44,286 nucleotides of DNA from Chlorobiaceae bacterium (GTDB taxonomy: Bacteria > Bacteroidota > Chlorobiia > Chlorobiales > Chlorobiaceae): NCBI GenBank assembly GCA_013334975.1, contig JAAXWL010000011.1, positions 1 to 44,286 of the forward strand, written 5' to 3'. Under the pieces are notes generated by a model, which saw only the letters and a list, made by a program, of their open reading frames with translations, ran no database searches and was not told the origin of the DNA. Within the stretch, counting starts at the first letter, position 1. Every line of letters starts with the position of its first letter. A program made the position numbers and the translations under genes. This document shows positions 7,501 to 15,148 of the stretch, piece by piece.

Positions 7501-9382
7501 TCAGTTCTATGAAAACAAGGTTCAGCAAATTCATATAGTGGGTGAGTACGCAAAGAAGATGATCAGTAACTACAACGAGGCGTTGCGGTTTGTTGATGAT
7601 TATTTTCAGTTGAAATATTTATTATTTCTGAGAAAGTATTTTCCCGGAAGTAAATCCGATGATCTCAGGCTGAAAATGACCCCCGCTAAATTCAGGCAGC
7701 TTTTTGGAGAACTGTCGTTGAACCAATTGAAAATAATTAACGATAATGAATCAAAAAACATTGTAGTTGCTGCTGGACCGGGAAGCGGAAAAACAAGAGT
7801 TCTTGTTCATAAACTTGCATCATTGCTTCTGATGGAAGATGTAAAGCATGAACAGTTACTCATGCTTACCTTTTCAAGAGCTGCTGCAACAGAGTTTAAA
7901 AAACGATTGATAAGGCTTATTGGTAATGCAGCGCATTACGTAGAGATAAAAACATATCATTCTTTCTGTTTTGATTTGTTGGGTAGGGTTGGTGATCTGG
8001 AAAATGCAGATGTCATTATAAAAAAGACTATTGAAAAAATAAAAAACAACGAGGTTGAAGTAAACAGAATCACAAAAACTGTTTTAGTGATTGATGAGGC
8101 ACAGGATATGGATGAAGATGAGTTTACTCTGATAATTACCCTGATGGAAAAGAACGAAGATATGAGAGTGATAGCGGTTGGGGATGATGATCAGAATATT
8201 TATGAATTCAGAGGTTCAAGTTCAAAATATCTTGAACATTTTATCACGGTCAACAAAGCAACAAAATATGAATTGATCGAGAATTACAGGAGTAAACGAA
8301 ATCTTGTTGATTACACTAACCAGTTTGTGAGCAGGATTCAGCACCGCTTAAAAAGCACACCGATAATTCCTAAGCTACTCGACACCGGAACGATAAGAAT
8401 GATTCGGTATAACAGTAACAATCTCATTGCACCGCTTGTGCAAGACGTACTGAACACAGAGCAAAATGGAACCACCGGTATTCTTGCAAAAACGAATGAC
8501 GAGGCGCTTCAAATTACCGGACTGCTTCTGAAAAACAGTATCCCGACAAAGTTGATACAGGCAAATGAAGGATTCAATATGTATAATCTTGCTGAAATCA
8601 GATTCTTTTTAAGCCAGTTAAATATGGAAGCTGATGTCTTTATAATCAGCGATGATGTCTGGGTAAACGCAAAACGGGAACTGTCACACAGATTCCATAC
8701 AAGCTCGATGTTGGAAATGTGCAAAAAAGTCATAAGAGATTTCGAAGAGACTAATCCGAGGAAATATAAAACTGATTTCGAGTATTATATCCGTGAATCC
8801 CGAATGGAAAATTTTTTTAACGAGAACGGAGATACAGTTTTGGTCTCTACCATTCATAAAACAAAAGGCAAGGAGTTTGATAATGTTTATCTTATGCTCG
8901 AGAATTTCAATACTTCGACAGATTCAGCAAATCGTTTATTGTATGTAGCAATGACCAGGGCTAAAAAGAATTTGATTATTCATATTAATTCAAATATTCT
9001 TGACAATCTTTCAACAAAGAATATGGTTCAGGTTGTGGATAGACAAAATTATTTACCTCCATCTGAAATCCTGATTCACCTGACATACAAAGATGTCTGG
9101 CTTGACTATTTTATATCAAAACAATGTTTGGTTGATGAGTATGTAAGTGGCGACGAATTGAATCTGAAAGGATATGAATGTTTAAATTCAAGAGGGCAGA
9201 TTGTATTGAAATTCTCTCAACAGTTTTTAAGGAAAATAGAACGTCTGGAAGCTGATAATTATGTATTGAAATGTGCGAAAGTAAATTTCATTCTTTATTG
9301 GCTTAAAGAGGGGTCGGAAAAAGAGATAAAAATTATTTTACCAGAATTATGCTTTGAAAAGCAGTATCATAATGCTCAATAA
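4556..9382 (+). CDS. Exonuclease-RecQ-UvrD triple-domain helicase fusion
   Basis: About 1608 residues from ATG 4556 (a TTG two codons upstream at 4550 is the alternative; a stop lies directly before it; numbering below counts from that TTG). Residues 1-125: DEDD-type 3'-5' exonuclease fold, with FIDTE at 8-12, GHNVFNHD at 53-60 and NDSIKAKDLF at 113-122. Residues 238-245 hold Cys-x3-Cys-x2-Cys, possibly metal binding. Residues 270-620: RecQ-type superfamily 2 helicase with PTGGGKS (291-297), DEAH (394-397), TATAK (436-440) and QEAGRAGRD (582-590). Residues about 1050-1480: UvrD/Rep superfamily 1 helicase with AGPGSGKT (near 1075), DEAQD, GDDDQNIYEFRG, STIHKTKGKEFD and LLYVAMTRAK. All catalytic motifs look intact. 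Base composition is clearly more AT-rich than neighbouring genes, suggesting transfer. Likely role: DNA repair or defence against foreign DNA; this is inference. Confidence 0.9.
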   Translation: MNSIAFIDTEIHPKSRKILDIGSVKSDGSIFHKASVGDFIRFLNGMQFICGHNVFNHDIQYIRDALDSAGVNTANIIDTLVLSPLLFPTKPYHALLKDDKLQSEELNNPLNDSIKAKDLFYDEIAAFNQTDDTLKKIYYLLLSDKKEFSSFFRFIGYSSIDIDVEKLIRKRFENELCEYADLTRIISESPIELAYCLSLIHSFINHKLTHSITPPWVLKNYPDVERIMFFLRNKPCITGCVYCNSALDIYKGLKRFFGFDSFRIHGNQNFQEKAVKAAVDNKSLLAVFPTGGGKSITFQIPALMSGESVRGLTVVISPLQSLMKDQVDNLEKNGITEAVTINGLLDPIERAKSFERVEDGSASILYISPESLRSRTIERLILGRKIVRFVIDEAHCFSSWGQDFRVDYLYIGDFIKSIQEKKNIEDSIPVSCFTATAKQKVIEDISEYFREKLSLDLELFVSPTSRTNLHYRVYEKIDEKEKYLALRDLIEVKPCPTIIYVSRTKRAYQLAEKLKNDGFSAKPYHGKMDKKEKSENQDTFISGETRIMVATSAFGMGVDKKDVGMVIHYDISDSLENYIQEAGRAGRDENIDADCFVFFNEEDLGNHFILLNQTKLTIKEIQQIWKAIKDITKLRLTVSKSALEIARKAGWDDNVSDIETRVKTAIASLEAVGYLRRGQNMPRIFADSILSGNINEAIGKIQSSNRFDEKQKENGIRIIKKLFSSKSREQSVDESPESRVDYISDHLGIVKDEVINIVNLLREEKILADTKDLQAFIRKGGNKNRSLGILDSFITIEDSLLRNIEEQKEIYHFKELNEQAEKDGCNDVSISKIKTIINYWAIKNLVNRHYSSYSKNHIAIHCLYPEGVLREKMRLRYALSKFIVEFLYEKSRCECLDDDAGKEEVLVDFSVLELKSVYENSSELFKLKISVDDVEETLFYLSRIDAIKIEGGFLVTYNPLTIERLEQNSKKSYTKDDYQKLNQFYENKVQQIHIVGEYAKKMISNYNEALRFVDDYFQLKYLLFLRKYFPGSKSDDLRLKMTPAKFRQLFGELSLNQLKIINDNESKNIVVAAGPGSGKTRVLVHKLASLLLMEDVKHEQLLMLTFSRAAATEFKKRLIRLIGNAAHYVEIKTYHSFCFDLLGRVGDLENADVIIKKTIEKIKNNEVEVNRITKTVLVIDEAQDMDEDEFTLIITLMEKNEDMRVIAVGDDDQNIYEFRGSSSKYLEHFITVNKATKYELIENYRSKRNLVDYTNQFVSRIQHRLKSTPIIPKLLDTGTIRMIRYNSNNLIAPLVQDVLNTEQNGTTGILAKTNDEALQITGLLLKNSIPTKLIQANEGFNMYNLAEIRFFLSQLNMEADVFIISDDVWVNAKRELSHRFHTSSMLEMCKKVIRDFEETNPRKYKTDFEYYIRESRMENFFNENGDTVLVSTIHKTKGKEFDNVYLMLENFNTSTDSANRLLYVAMTRAKKNLIIHINSNILDNLSTKNMVQVVDRQNYLPPSEILIHLTYKDVWLDYFISKQCLVDEYVSGDELNLKGYECLNSRGQIVLKFSQQFLRKIERLEADNYVLKCAKVNFILYWLKEGSEKEIKIILPELCFEKQYHNAQ

Positions 9383-10112
9383 TTCTCTATTTATTAAAAA
9401 ATGACGATAGGGAAATGCGGATAGTAACAGTTCCGGTAAATTTTCTTTTATTCATTCGGGTTTGATTGTAAATTCCTGATTACTGCTTTTTTTGTTAGGA
9501 TTATATTTACTAATTAATACATTTATTGATGTGCTTTGTCGTGAGTGAATGAAAGAATACATTGAAAACTGATGGAGGAGGAATCAACGGGTACTCGATA
9601 TTAATCCGCTTAAGCGTGGAGCGTGATTCGATGGTTGTGAGCCGGTCGTTACACGGGACACAGTACTCTTATGTTGACCATGTTGATTGCTTCAGTGATG
9701 GTTATACCTGTGGGGTATTTTTCTGAAACATGATGAGAGTTTTTAAGAGTAGTTTTGATGACGCTTTCTGTTTCGGGATGTTAGAGGATAAAGGTGACTC
9801 AAGAGGGTGCATACATGGCATGGTGAATGTCCAGCAAGGGAATACCACAATCCTTTGGCCGCCGGAAACGACGTTGTCCATTGGCGGAGGGGTGCAACCT
9901 GAGGCGATACAGTGTGGTACGTTGTAAAAAAACATGAATCATCGGTATATAGTCGCGGGCTTCTATGTATAAAACGAAGCATGATGTCTTTGGCGCGCTG
10001 CAGTATGGCTCGATTTTCCCGGAACGCTTGCAGGGTGGAGTGGGACAGAGTACCTTTTATGATGAACGATGTCCCTGCAAGATATTATGAACCCTTTTCA
10101 ATCCAGCTGACC
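9383..10112. other. 730-base stretch without a recognisable gene
   Basis: The first 150 bases are as AT-rich as the helicase gene; base composition then returns towards the genome norm. Overlapping open frames exist on both strands at 9702-9982, but none shows a credible ribosome-binding site, motif or hydrophobic pattern, and I do not call them. A GGAGGAGGAA purine run at 9571-9582 is not followed by a start codon at usable distance. It could be the decayed right flank of the transferred segment. Confidence 0.45.
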
Positions 10113-10574
10113 ATGCCACTCATGAAATTTATCAAAGAACTGAAAAAAAGTTTTCTGCTGCATCCGGTGGCAGCTCATTTCAGCAATGGGTTGGTGCCGG
10201 TGGCTTTTCTCTCTCATCTGATTTTCCTGCTGACGGGTAATTCCTGTTTTGACTATGCCGTTATTTATTTACTGCTCATCGTGCTGATGGCGGTGCCGGT
10301 CTCTTTTTTTTCCGGTATTCGTGAGTGGAAGAGTAAATACAAGGGTGTTAAGGCTCCTGTGTTCAAAAAAAAGATCAGGTTGTCGATGCTTCTGATGGCT
10401 TTGGGTGTGACCACAGTTACGATACGGGTTGTGGCGCCTGACGTGATGCAGCGTGGCGACTTTCTTTCATGGGTGTATGGTGCGGCGCTCATTGTCATGT
10501 TTCCTGTCGTTGTGCTTCTCGGTCATCACGGAGGACAGCTCTCGGCAGGTCAACGTTCCGAAAGGTTTCGCTGA
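10113..10574 (+). CDS. DUF2231-like inner-membrane protein
   Basis: 153 residues from ATG 10113 (another in-frame ATG lies at 10122; the frame is open further upstream but that part is not protein-like). The start LHPVAAHFSNGLVPVAFLSH matches the LHPxxxHFPxxL opening of DUF2231 membrane proteins, whose conserved histidines have been suggested to bind haem. Four hydrophobic segments are visible (about residues 17-40, 45-65, 85-105, 120-140), and the end VVVLLGHHGGQL matches the family's C-terminal GxxGG(K/Q)L signature. The stop codon overlaps the next gene's ATG by one base, so the two are probably translated together. Function unknown. Confidence 0.7.
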   Translation: MPLMKFIKELKKSFLLHPVAAHFSNGLVPVAFLSHLIFLLTGNSCFDYAVIYLLLIVLMAVPVSFFSGIREWKSKYKGVKAPVFKKKIRLSMLLMALGVTTVTIRVVAPDVMQRGDFLSWVYGAALIVMFPVVVLLGHHGGQLSAGQRSERFR

Positions 10575-11083
10575 TGCATGTCGAACTGCTACCGGTCTCT
10601 CCGGACGACATGGAGGAGATGGCTGGTATTTTCAATCACTATGTCGAGCACACCCTGGCGACCTGGACTGAAACGCCTGTCAGTGTCGAGCTATTCGAGT
10701 TGCTCATGAATTTCACTCCGGGTTATCCGGCATATACGGCTCGCGATGCTTTCGGCACTCTTGCCGGATTCGGTCTGTTGCGTCCGTACAGCCCTATTCC
10801 GGCTTTTATACATACTGCTGAACTGACAAGTTTTCTTGGTACTGACTTTACCGGAAAGGGGATTGGTACGATGATGCTTCAGGTGCTTGAAGCCGAAGCG
10901 GTTACGATTGGCATCGATACGATTATCGCAACGGTTTCTTCGCTGAACGAAGGGAGTCTTGAATTCCATCGTTCCAGAGGATTTATCGAAACGGGCTGTC
11001 TGCAGGGTGTGGGGCTGAGAAGCGGTCGACGTTTCGATGTCGTCCTTTTGCAGAAGATGCTCAGGGTTTACGGAAATGATTGA
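10574..11083 (+). CDS. GNAT-family N-acetyltransferase (phosphinothricin acetyltransferase-like)
   Basis: 169 residues from ATG 10574, in a TGATG junction with the preceding membrane-protein gene. The opening with IFNHYVEHTLATW matches the IYNHYVxxTxxTFxxxP pattern of the Pat/MnaT subgroup, which acetylates the amino group of phosphinothricin, methionine sulfoximine or related amino acids. The acetyl-CoA loop appears as TGKGIGTMML (motif Q/RxxGxG/A), followed by ATVSSLNEGSLEFHRSRGF, the typical motif B. Substrate cannot be told from sequence. The LysE-type exporter starts 13 bases downstream, so acetylation and export of an amino-acid-like compound could be linked; that is inference. Confidence 0.85.
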   Translation: MHVELLPVSPDDMEEMAGIFNHYVEHTLATWTETPVSVELFELLMNFTPGYPAYTARDAFGTLAGFGLLRPYSPIPAFIHTAELTSFLGTDFTGKGIGTMMLQVLEAEAVTIGIDTIIATVSSLNEGSLEFHRSRGFIETGCLQGVGLRSGRRFDVVLLQKMLRVYGND

Positions 11084-11096
11084 AAGAGGGGTAACC

Positions 11097-11720
11097 ATGA
11101 TCGATCTTTCGACCTTGCTGGTGTTTTTTTCGACGGCTCTTCTGTTGGCGCTTTCCCCGGGTCCGGACAATCTTTTTGTGCTTGCCCAGTCAGCCCGGCA
11201 TGGCCGACAAGCTGGCCTTGTTGTGACCCTGGGCCTCTGCACGGGGCTGATCGGCCATACCTTCGCCGTGGCGTTCGGTCTTGCTGCCCTTGTCAATGCT
11301 TCGGCGCTTGCTTTCACGATACTGAAGATGCTGGGAGCGCTCTACCTTCTCTACCTTGCATTGCAGACGTGGCGAGCAGATGCTGAGAGCGCAGAACCGG
11401 CGGCTCCAGTGCTCTCCGGAAGCGGCCTGTACAGGCGGGGGATAATCATGAACCTTACCAATCCCAAGGTCTCACTCTTTTTCCTCGCTTTTCTTCCCCA
11501 GTTCGCTGATCCTCGCCGAGGTTCGATGAGCATGCAGTTTCTTGAGCTTGGCGCGGTTTTCATCCTGGCTACCCTGATGGTTTTCGGAGGGCTGAGTATG
11601 GTTGCCGGGGGACTTGGCGATCGGTTCCGTCGTTCTCCCGCAGCGCGCAGGCGGCTCAACCGGATTGCGGCACTTGTTTTTACCGGACTTGCCATCAGAC
11701 TGGCCTTGGCCGAACGCTGA
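11097..11720 (+). CDS. LysE/RhtB-family amino-acid exporter
   Basis: 207 residues with about six hydrophobic segments. The family signature near the N-terminus is clear: LLALSPGPDNLFVLAQSARH (SPGPxxL/xxV). Further on, LKMLGALYLLYLALQTWR and the central GIIMNLTNPKVSLFFLAFLP (GxxxNLxNPKxxLFFxxFLP) are conserved in LysE/RhtB exporters of homoserine, threonine or lysine. ATG 11097 is chosen because it has GAGGGG 6-10 bases upstream; an in-frame ATG at 11076 lies before that site. It follows the acetyltransferase gene by 13 bases and probably shares its transcript. Confidence 0.92.
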   Translation: MIDLSTLLVFFSTALLLALSPGPDNLFVLAQSARHGRQAGLVVTLGLCTGLIGHTFAVAFGLAALVNASALAFTILKMLGALYLLYLALQTWRADAESAEPAAPVLSGSGLYRRGIIMNLTNPKVSLFFLAFLPQFADPRRGSMSMQFLELGAVFILATLMVFGGLSMVAGGLGDRFRRSPAARRRLNRIAALVFTGLAIRLALAER

Positions 11721-11762
11721 TTCAGAGTGGTGTGATGGAGTTCCCGATAGTTGCTTTTGGGA

Positions 11763-11812
11763 TTGCAAAATTGTACCAAATAACGTACAATAAAAGATTC
11801 TCTATTTTGTAC
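11763..11812 (+). promoter_or_regulatory. Promoter with overlapping TTGTAC/GTACAA operator for the antitoxin gene
   Basis: A -35 TTGCAA (11763-11768) and a -10 TACAAT (11786-11791) are separated by 17 bases. Overlapping spacer and -10 is the dyad TTGTAC (11771-11776) - 8 bases - GTACAA (11785-11790), and a third half-site TTGTAC lies at 11807-11812. YefM-type antitoxins repress their own operons through TGTACA-containing palindromes (family knowledge), which fits the gene starting at 11841. Confidence 0.6.
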
Positions 11813-11840
11813 GAAACTATGCAGCTCATGAGTGGTTAGT

Positions 11841-12068
11841 ATGAACAGAATCGATCTGGTCAGTGATATCAAGCCTCTTTCGGAGTTCAGGGCGAATACT
11901 GCATCGCTGATTTCGCAAGTAAGGAAAACCGGGCGCCCTCTTGTGCTGACACAGCACGGAAAGAGTGCAGTTGTTTTGCTCGATGTGCGGCTCTATCAGA
12001 CAATGCTTTCAGCTTGTGATCAGGTCAAGGGCGGTCTGAAAGCCGATGATTCCGATCCGGGTGCTTAA
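11841..12068 (+). CDS. Orphan Phd/YefM-type antitoxin
   Basis: 75 residues from ATG 11841. The N-terminus KPLSEFRANTASLISQVRKT followed by GRPLVLTQHGKSAVVLLD is the canonical Phd/YefM fold: an N-terminal dimerisation and DNA-binding half that recognises the operator, followed by the variable toxin-binding tail (here ACDQVKGGLKADDSDPGA). Such proteins neutralise a RelE/ParE/YoeB or Doc toxin encoded directly downstream. Here the next 157 bases contain no toxin-like frame and the following gene is a carboxypeptidase, so the antitoxin is an orphan or its toxin has been lost. It may still act as a repressor. A GTG three codons upstream is a less likely start. Confidence 0.85.
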   Translation: MNRIDLVSDIKPLSEFRANTASLISQVRKTGRPLVLTQHGKSAVVLLDVRLYQTMLSACDQVKGGLKADDSDPGA

Positions 12069-12225
12069 GGTTTCCGGAAAATCATAAGAAATATTCAGTT
12101 AAGAGCTTCTGAAATCTGTTTTTCTCAAGAATTTTCGTCTTCAGTTTGTATTTTGAAAGGTACGGGATACGCCAATATGTTTCCGGCTCGTGAAGCCGGG
12201 ATGACCACCAACAGAATGATAAGCC

Positions 12226-13698
12226 ATGTCAGCTTGCAGCCATGATGAGTTTGCCCGGCGGAAAAGGATTGTGTGCAGTGACCAGGTGGTGCGGCATGAA
12301 TGTTTTTCCCTGAAGAGACTGTTAATCTGCGCTTTTTTTGCAGTTTTCAGCCTTATGTTTCAGCCGATTGCTGCTTCAGCAGGCTGGTACGTCTCAGCAG
12401 CCGAAGAGTCCGTAACTTCGTATATCGTAAAGGAGACGGGCAGTTCGCATCTGCTGATGTCAAAGGAGATCGATAAGCCGGTTTCTCCTGCAAGCCTGAC
12501 CAAGATCATGACCTGCCTGATGGCCATCGAGAGTGGTCGCATGGATGATGTGATCACGATTCCCCTTGATGCAACCGAGGTGGAGCCGACCGTGGCCGGT
12601 TTGAAACCGGGTGACCGGATCAGGTTGCGCGACCTGGTCAAGGCTGCGATGGTCAATTCAAGTAATGATGCTGCTTTTGCTATTGCCGGGTATCTCGGGG
12701 GCAGTGTGGAGGGCTTCGTGGCATCGATGAACAACCGTGCTCGTGCGCTTGGCATGAATCATACCTGGTTTACCAATCCGGCGGGTTATGACCGGGGCCT
12801 CTATGTCGGCAATCAGTCGTCAGCAAGAGACCTTATGATTCTGACGGAACGGGCGATCAGGTATCCCGAATTCAATTCCATCGCAAAACTCGATGCTGCG
12901 GTTTTCAGCGAGCTTGAAACCGGACGCGCCTTTTATCTCAGGACCCATAACAAGCTGTTTGACCGTTATCCCCATACTGTGGGTATCAAGACCGGCTATA
13001 CGGTGATTGCCGGCCCTTGCCTGATAGCAAGGGCGATAAGGGATGGCAAGGATATGCTGATTGTCATGCTTGGCGCCCGTACCGATCGCTGGTCACTGGC
13101 TTCCGCCATGTTCGATCGCGGGTTCGAACCGGGTAGTGCGGAACCTCAGATGCAGGTTGCCGGTACGCAGCGTCAGGATAACCGGAAAGAGATGGCTGTT
13201 TCAGTGCCGGTGGTGTCTGTTGGCAGGGCAAGAGCCCTGATCCCGGTGAAGCACAATGTTGCCAGTCAGGGCGCTGCCAGGGTGGGCCGCAAAGTAAATG
13301 CTGGTGGACGTGAGCGGGTTTTTGTGGCGAAAACCTCGCTGAAGTCATCACGTGACGGGAAATCGAAGCGTCGAGTGGCCGTGATCTCCCGACAGAAAGC
13401 TGCCAAAAAGGGTTCGCTGGCTCTCAAAGAACAGAAGAGCGCTTCAGAGCGAAAAAAATCGCTGGTGAAGAGGACGCAGCGTGACCGGAAGGGTCTGCTT
13501 GCGGTGAAATCTGCTGCTCAAAAGAGATCCCGTACCAAGGTTGCGCTTAACTCTGGGAACAAGGATCGTCACAAGGCGGTAACTGCCCGGAAAGGCGCCT
13601 CAAAGCGTTCATCCGCCCAGGCAAATACCGGGAAAAAGCGTAATGGCAAAGAGGCCCTCTCTCTGTCCGGAAAGAACGCTCACTCTCCGAATGGTTGA
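12226..13698 (+). CDS. D-alanyl-D-alanine carboxypeptidase (PBP5/6, peptidase S11) with long basic tail
   Basis: 490 residues. A signal peptide (LLICAFFAVFSLM, cut near AASA) leads to a penicillin-binding DD-carboxypeptidase domain at about 55-300 with all three active-site motifs: SLTK (90-93, nucleophile serine), SSN (145-147) and KTG (255-257). The enzyme trims the terminal D-alanine from peptidoglycan stem peptides in the periplasm. Instead of the usual beta-rich PBP5 C-terminal domain and membrane-anchoring helix, residues about 315-490 form a very Lys/Arg/Ser-rich low-complexity tail, which may bind peptidoglycan or anionic polymers by charge. The start is uncertain: internal GTG codons near residues 21-22 would give a more normal signal peptide. 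Confidence 0.9.
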   Translation: MSACSHDEFARRKRIVCSDQVVRHECFSLKRLLICAFFAVFSLMFQPIAASAGWYVSAAEESVTSYIVKETGSSHLLMSKEIDKPVSPASLTKIMTCLMAIESGRMDDVITIPLDATEVEPTVAGLKPGDRIRLRDLVKAAMVNSSNDAAFAIAGYLGGSVEGFVASMNNRARALGMNHTWFTNPAGYDRGLYVGNQSSARDLMILTERAIRYPEFNSIAKLDAAVFSELETGRAFYLRTHNKLFDRYPHTVGIKTGYTVIAGPCLIARAIRDGKDMLIVMLGARTDRWSLASAMFDRGFEPGSAEPQMQVAGTQRQDNRKEMAVSVPVVSVGRARALIPVKHNVASQGAARVGRKVNAGGRERVFVAKTSLKSSRDGKSKRRVAVISRQKAAKKGSLALKEQKSASERKKSLVKRTQRDRKGLLAVKSAAQKRSRTKVALNSGNKDRHKAVTARKGASKRSSAQANTGKKRNGKEALSLSGKNAHSPNG

Positions 13699-13710
13699 CG
13701 GGAGCGGCAG

Positions 13711-14160
13711 TTGAGGAGTGTTTTCACCCATACCTTTTCAGTCCCTGAGACATCGATCGACCTGTATGGGCACGTCAGTAATATCGAATATCTTCGATGG
13801 ATGCAGGAGTCAGCAACGGCTCATACCGCATCCGAAGGATGGACGCTCGACCGTTACCGGCAGAGCCGCGCCATCTGGGTTGTCCGTCGACATACCATAG
13901 AATATTTCATACCGGCATATGCAGGAGAGTCACTCGATCTGCACACCTGGATCGAATGGGTGAAGGATTGCCAGTCGGTGCGCCGGTATCTATTGACCAG
14001 GGAGGGGCAAAGCCGGATTATCGCCAAAGCTGAGACACTCTGGGTTTGTGTTGATCCGGTAACGGGACGCCCGAAACGGGTGCCCGATGAGTTCATGCAG
14101 GCTTTCGACCTTGTGACTGGCGGTGATGCTGAGGCTCTTCGTGTATCAGGCAAGGTTTGA
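13711..14160 (+). CDS. Acyl-CoA thioesterase of the 4-hydroxybenzoyl-CoA thioesterase (hot-dog) family
   Basis: 149 residues from a TTG at 13711 with a GGGAG 7-11 bases before it. The catalytic signature is DLYGHVSNIEYLRWMQE (family pattern D-x-x-G-H-V-x-N-x-x-Y-L-x-W/x-x-E), followed by VVRRHTIEYFIPAYAGESL, typical of YbgC/FadM-like hot-dog thioesterases. These hydrolyse fatty-acyl or aromatic acyl-CoA thioesters in the cytoplasm. It lies only 12 bases after the carboxypeptidase gene and probably shares its transcript, although a functional link is not obvious. Substrate cannot be deduced. Confidence 0.85.
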   Translation: MRSVFTHTFSVPETSIDLYGHVSNIEYLRWMQESATAHTASEGWTLDRYRQSRAIWVVRRHTIEYFIPAYAGESLDLHTWIEWVKDCQSVRRYLLTREGQSRIIAKAETLWVCVDPVTGRPKRVPDEFMQAFDLVTGGDAEALRVSGKV

Positions 14161-14210
14161 TCTCCGAAGGATATGAAAACAGAATACCTGCTTGTGTCGT
14201 GATCTGTCAG

Positions 14211-14276
14211 ATTCCTGAGAAGATCATGTATTGTTGACGCACTATTATCTTCTTATTTTGATACCGATACCGATTC
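14211..14276. repeat. Dispersed repeat, left copy flanking the Dabb gene
   Basis: ATTCCTGAGAAGATCATGTA then TTGTTGACGCACTATTATCT and a GATACCGATACCGAT block. It matches the segment at 14727-14795 in the same orientation, with mostly single-base differences in the first 50 bases. The GATACCGAT words recur in the larger repeats at 38714-38946 and 42587-42825. Confidence 0.75.
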
Positions 14277-14360
14277 AGAAGATAATGGGAATGAAAACTT
14301 TTTGCTTTTGACGCTACACAAGTTTCATTGCACAGAGCTCAATCTTTTATCGAGAGTATT

Positions 14361-14663
14361 ATGGTCAAACATATTGTCATGTGGCGACTCAGGGATGAGG
14401 CGCACGGCAACAGTGCCGAAGTCAATGCCTGTATCATCAGGGAGAAACTCGAAGCTCTTGGAGGAGGGATTCCTGGACTGGTTTCGATTGAAGTTGGTAT
14501 CGATTTCAGTCGAACCGACAGCTCTGCCGACGTTGTTCTCTTTTCGGAATTCATTGACCAGGCCGCTCTTGAAGCCTATCAGCGTCATCCGGAGCATGTA
14601 GCCCTCAAGCCCTTCATCGGTGGAGCGACCAGCGAACGCCGTCTGGTTGATTACGAGCGGTAA
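14361..14663 (+). CDS. Stress-responsive alpha/beta-barrel (Dabb) domain protein
   Basis: 100 residues from ATG 14361 (GAGAG 5-9 bases upstream). The opening MVKHIVMWRLRDEA, followed by IPGLVSIEVGIDFSRTDSSA then DVVLFSEFIDQAALEAYQRH and HPEHV, is the classic Dabb fold: a small dimeric ferredoxin-like alpha/beta barrel with the conserved N-terminal histidine. Members occur from plants to bacteria and most have no known activity; some act as cyclases or as oxygenase-like barrels. It stands alone between two copies of a dispersed repeat, which hints at past mobility or rearrangement around it. Confidence 0.9.
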   Translation: MVKHIVMWRLRDEAHGNSAEVNACIIREKLEALGGGIPGLVSIEVGIDFSRTDSSADVVLFSEFIDQAALEAYQRHPEHVALKPFIGGATSERRLVDYER

Positions 14664-14726
14664 GAGGAGAGGGGGGGAATAGGGATTAGGGAATAGGGAA
14701 AACTCAGTATCCAATACCCAGTAACT

Positions 14727-14795
14727 ATTCCTGAGAAAATCATGTACTGTTGGCGTACTATGGTCTCCTTTTTTTCGATTTGGATACCGATTTTT
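14727..14795. repeat. Dispersed repeat, right copy flanking the Dabb gene
   Basis: ATTCCTGAGAAAATCATGTA, then CTGTTGGCGTACTATGGTCT and a CGATTTGGATACCGATTT block. Direct copy of 14211-14276; together they bracket the Dabb gene. Just upstream, 14680-14725 has short AATAGGGA and CAATACCCAGTA words. Confidence 0.75.
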
Positions 14796-15148
14796 CAATT
14801 ATCAACTATCCATTGTCCATTCTCGTCACTTGTCACTTTCCATGAACATGCACGATCTATCAAGTAATTAGCCTTATTTGGCCTGTCATGCTGAATGAAA
14901 TGAAGCATCCAGTCGAAACGCCTTGGTGCTACTCGAAAGAACTGGATTCTTCGTCGGCAAGCCTCCTTAGAATGACACACAAAAACAAGTCTCACATTAT
15001 CCTGTCATCGCGATGGAGCACATTGTTCAAGGTCTGTGTGCGGTAGCCGACCGGATACCGGTGGCTATCAAAGAGTTTCTGATTCACTGAGAAGAATGGC
15101 GTTCTTTGCTTTTTACCCAGTACCCAGGCTTTTTCTCAATGAGAGTGG
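14796..15148. repeat. Repeat-rich intergenic region with a palindromic element at 14884-14977
   Basis: No gene. The element at 14884-14977 begins TGTCATGCTGAATGAAATGA and ends AGAATGACA, and its inner parts GAAGCATCCAGT and ACTGGATTCTTC are near-perfect inverted copies, so it could fold into a long hairpin. Similar elements are common in intergenic DNA of Chlorobi and Bacteroidetes (from memory). The rest, 14978-15148, holds nothing I can name. Confidence 0.6.

Noticed and set aside
9702-9982. Overlapping short frames on both strands
   Set aside because: No ribosome-binding site, motif or conserved-looking composition; frames on both strands cover the same DNA and none is more convincing.
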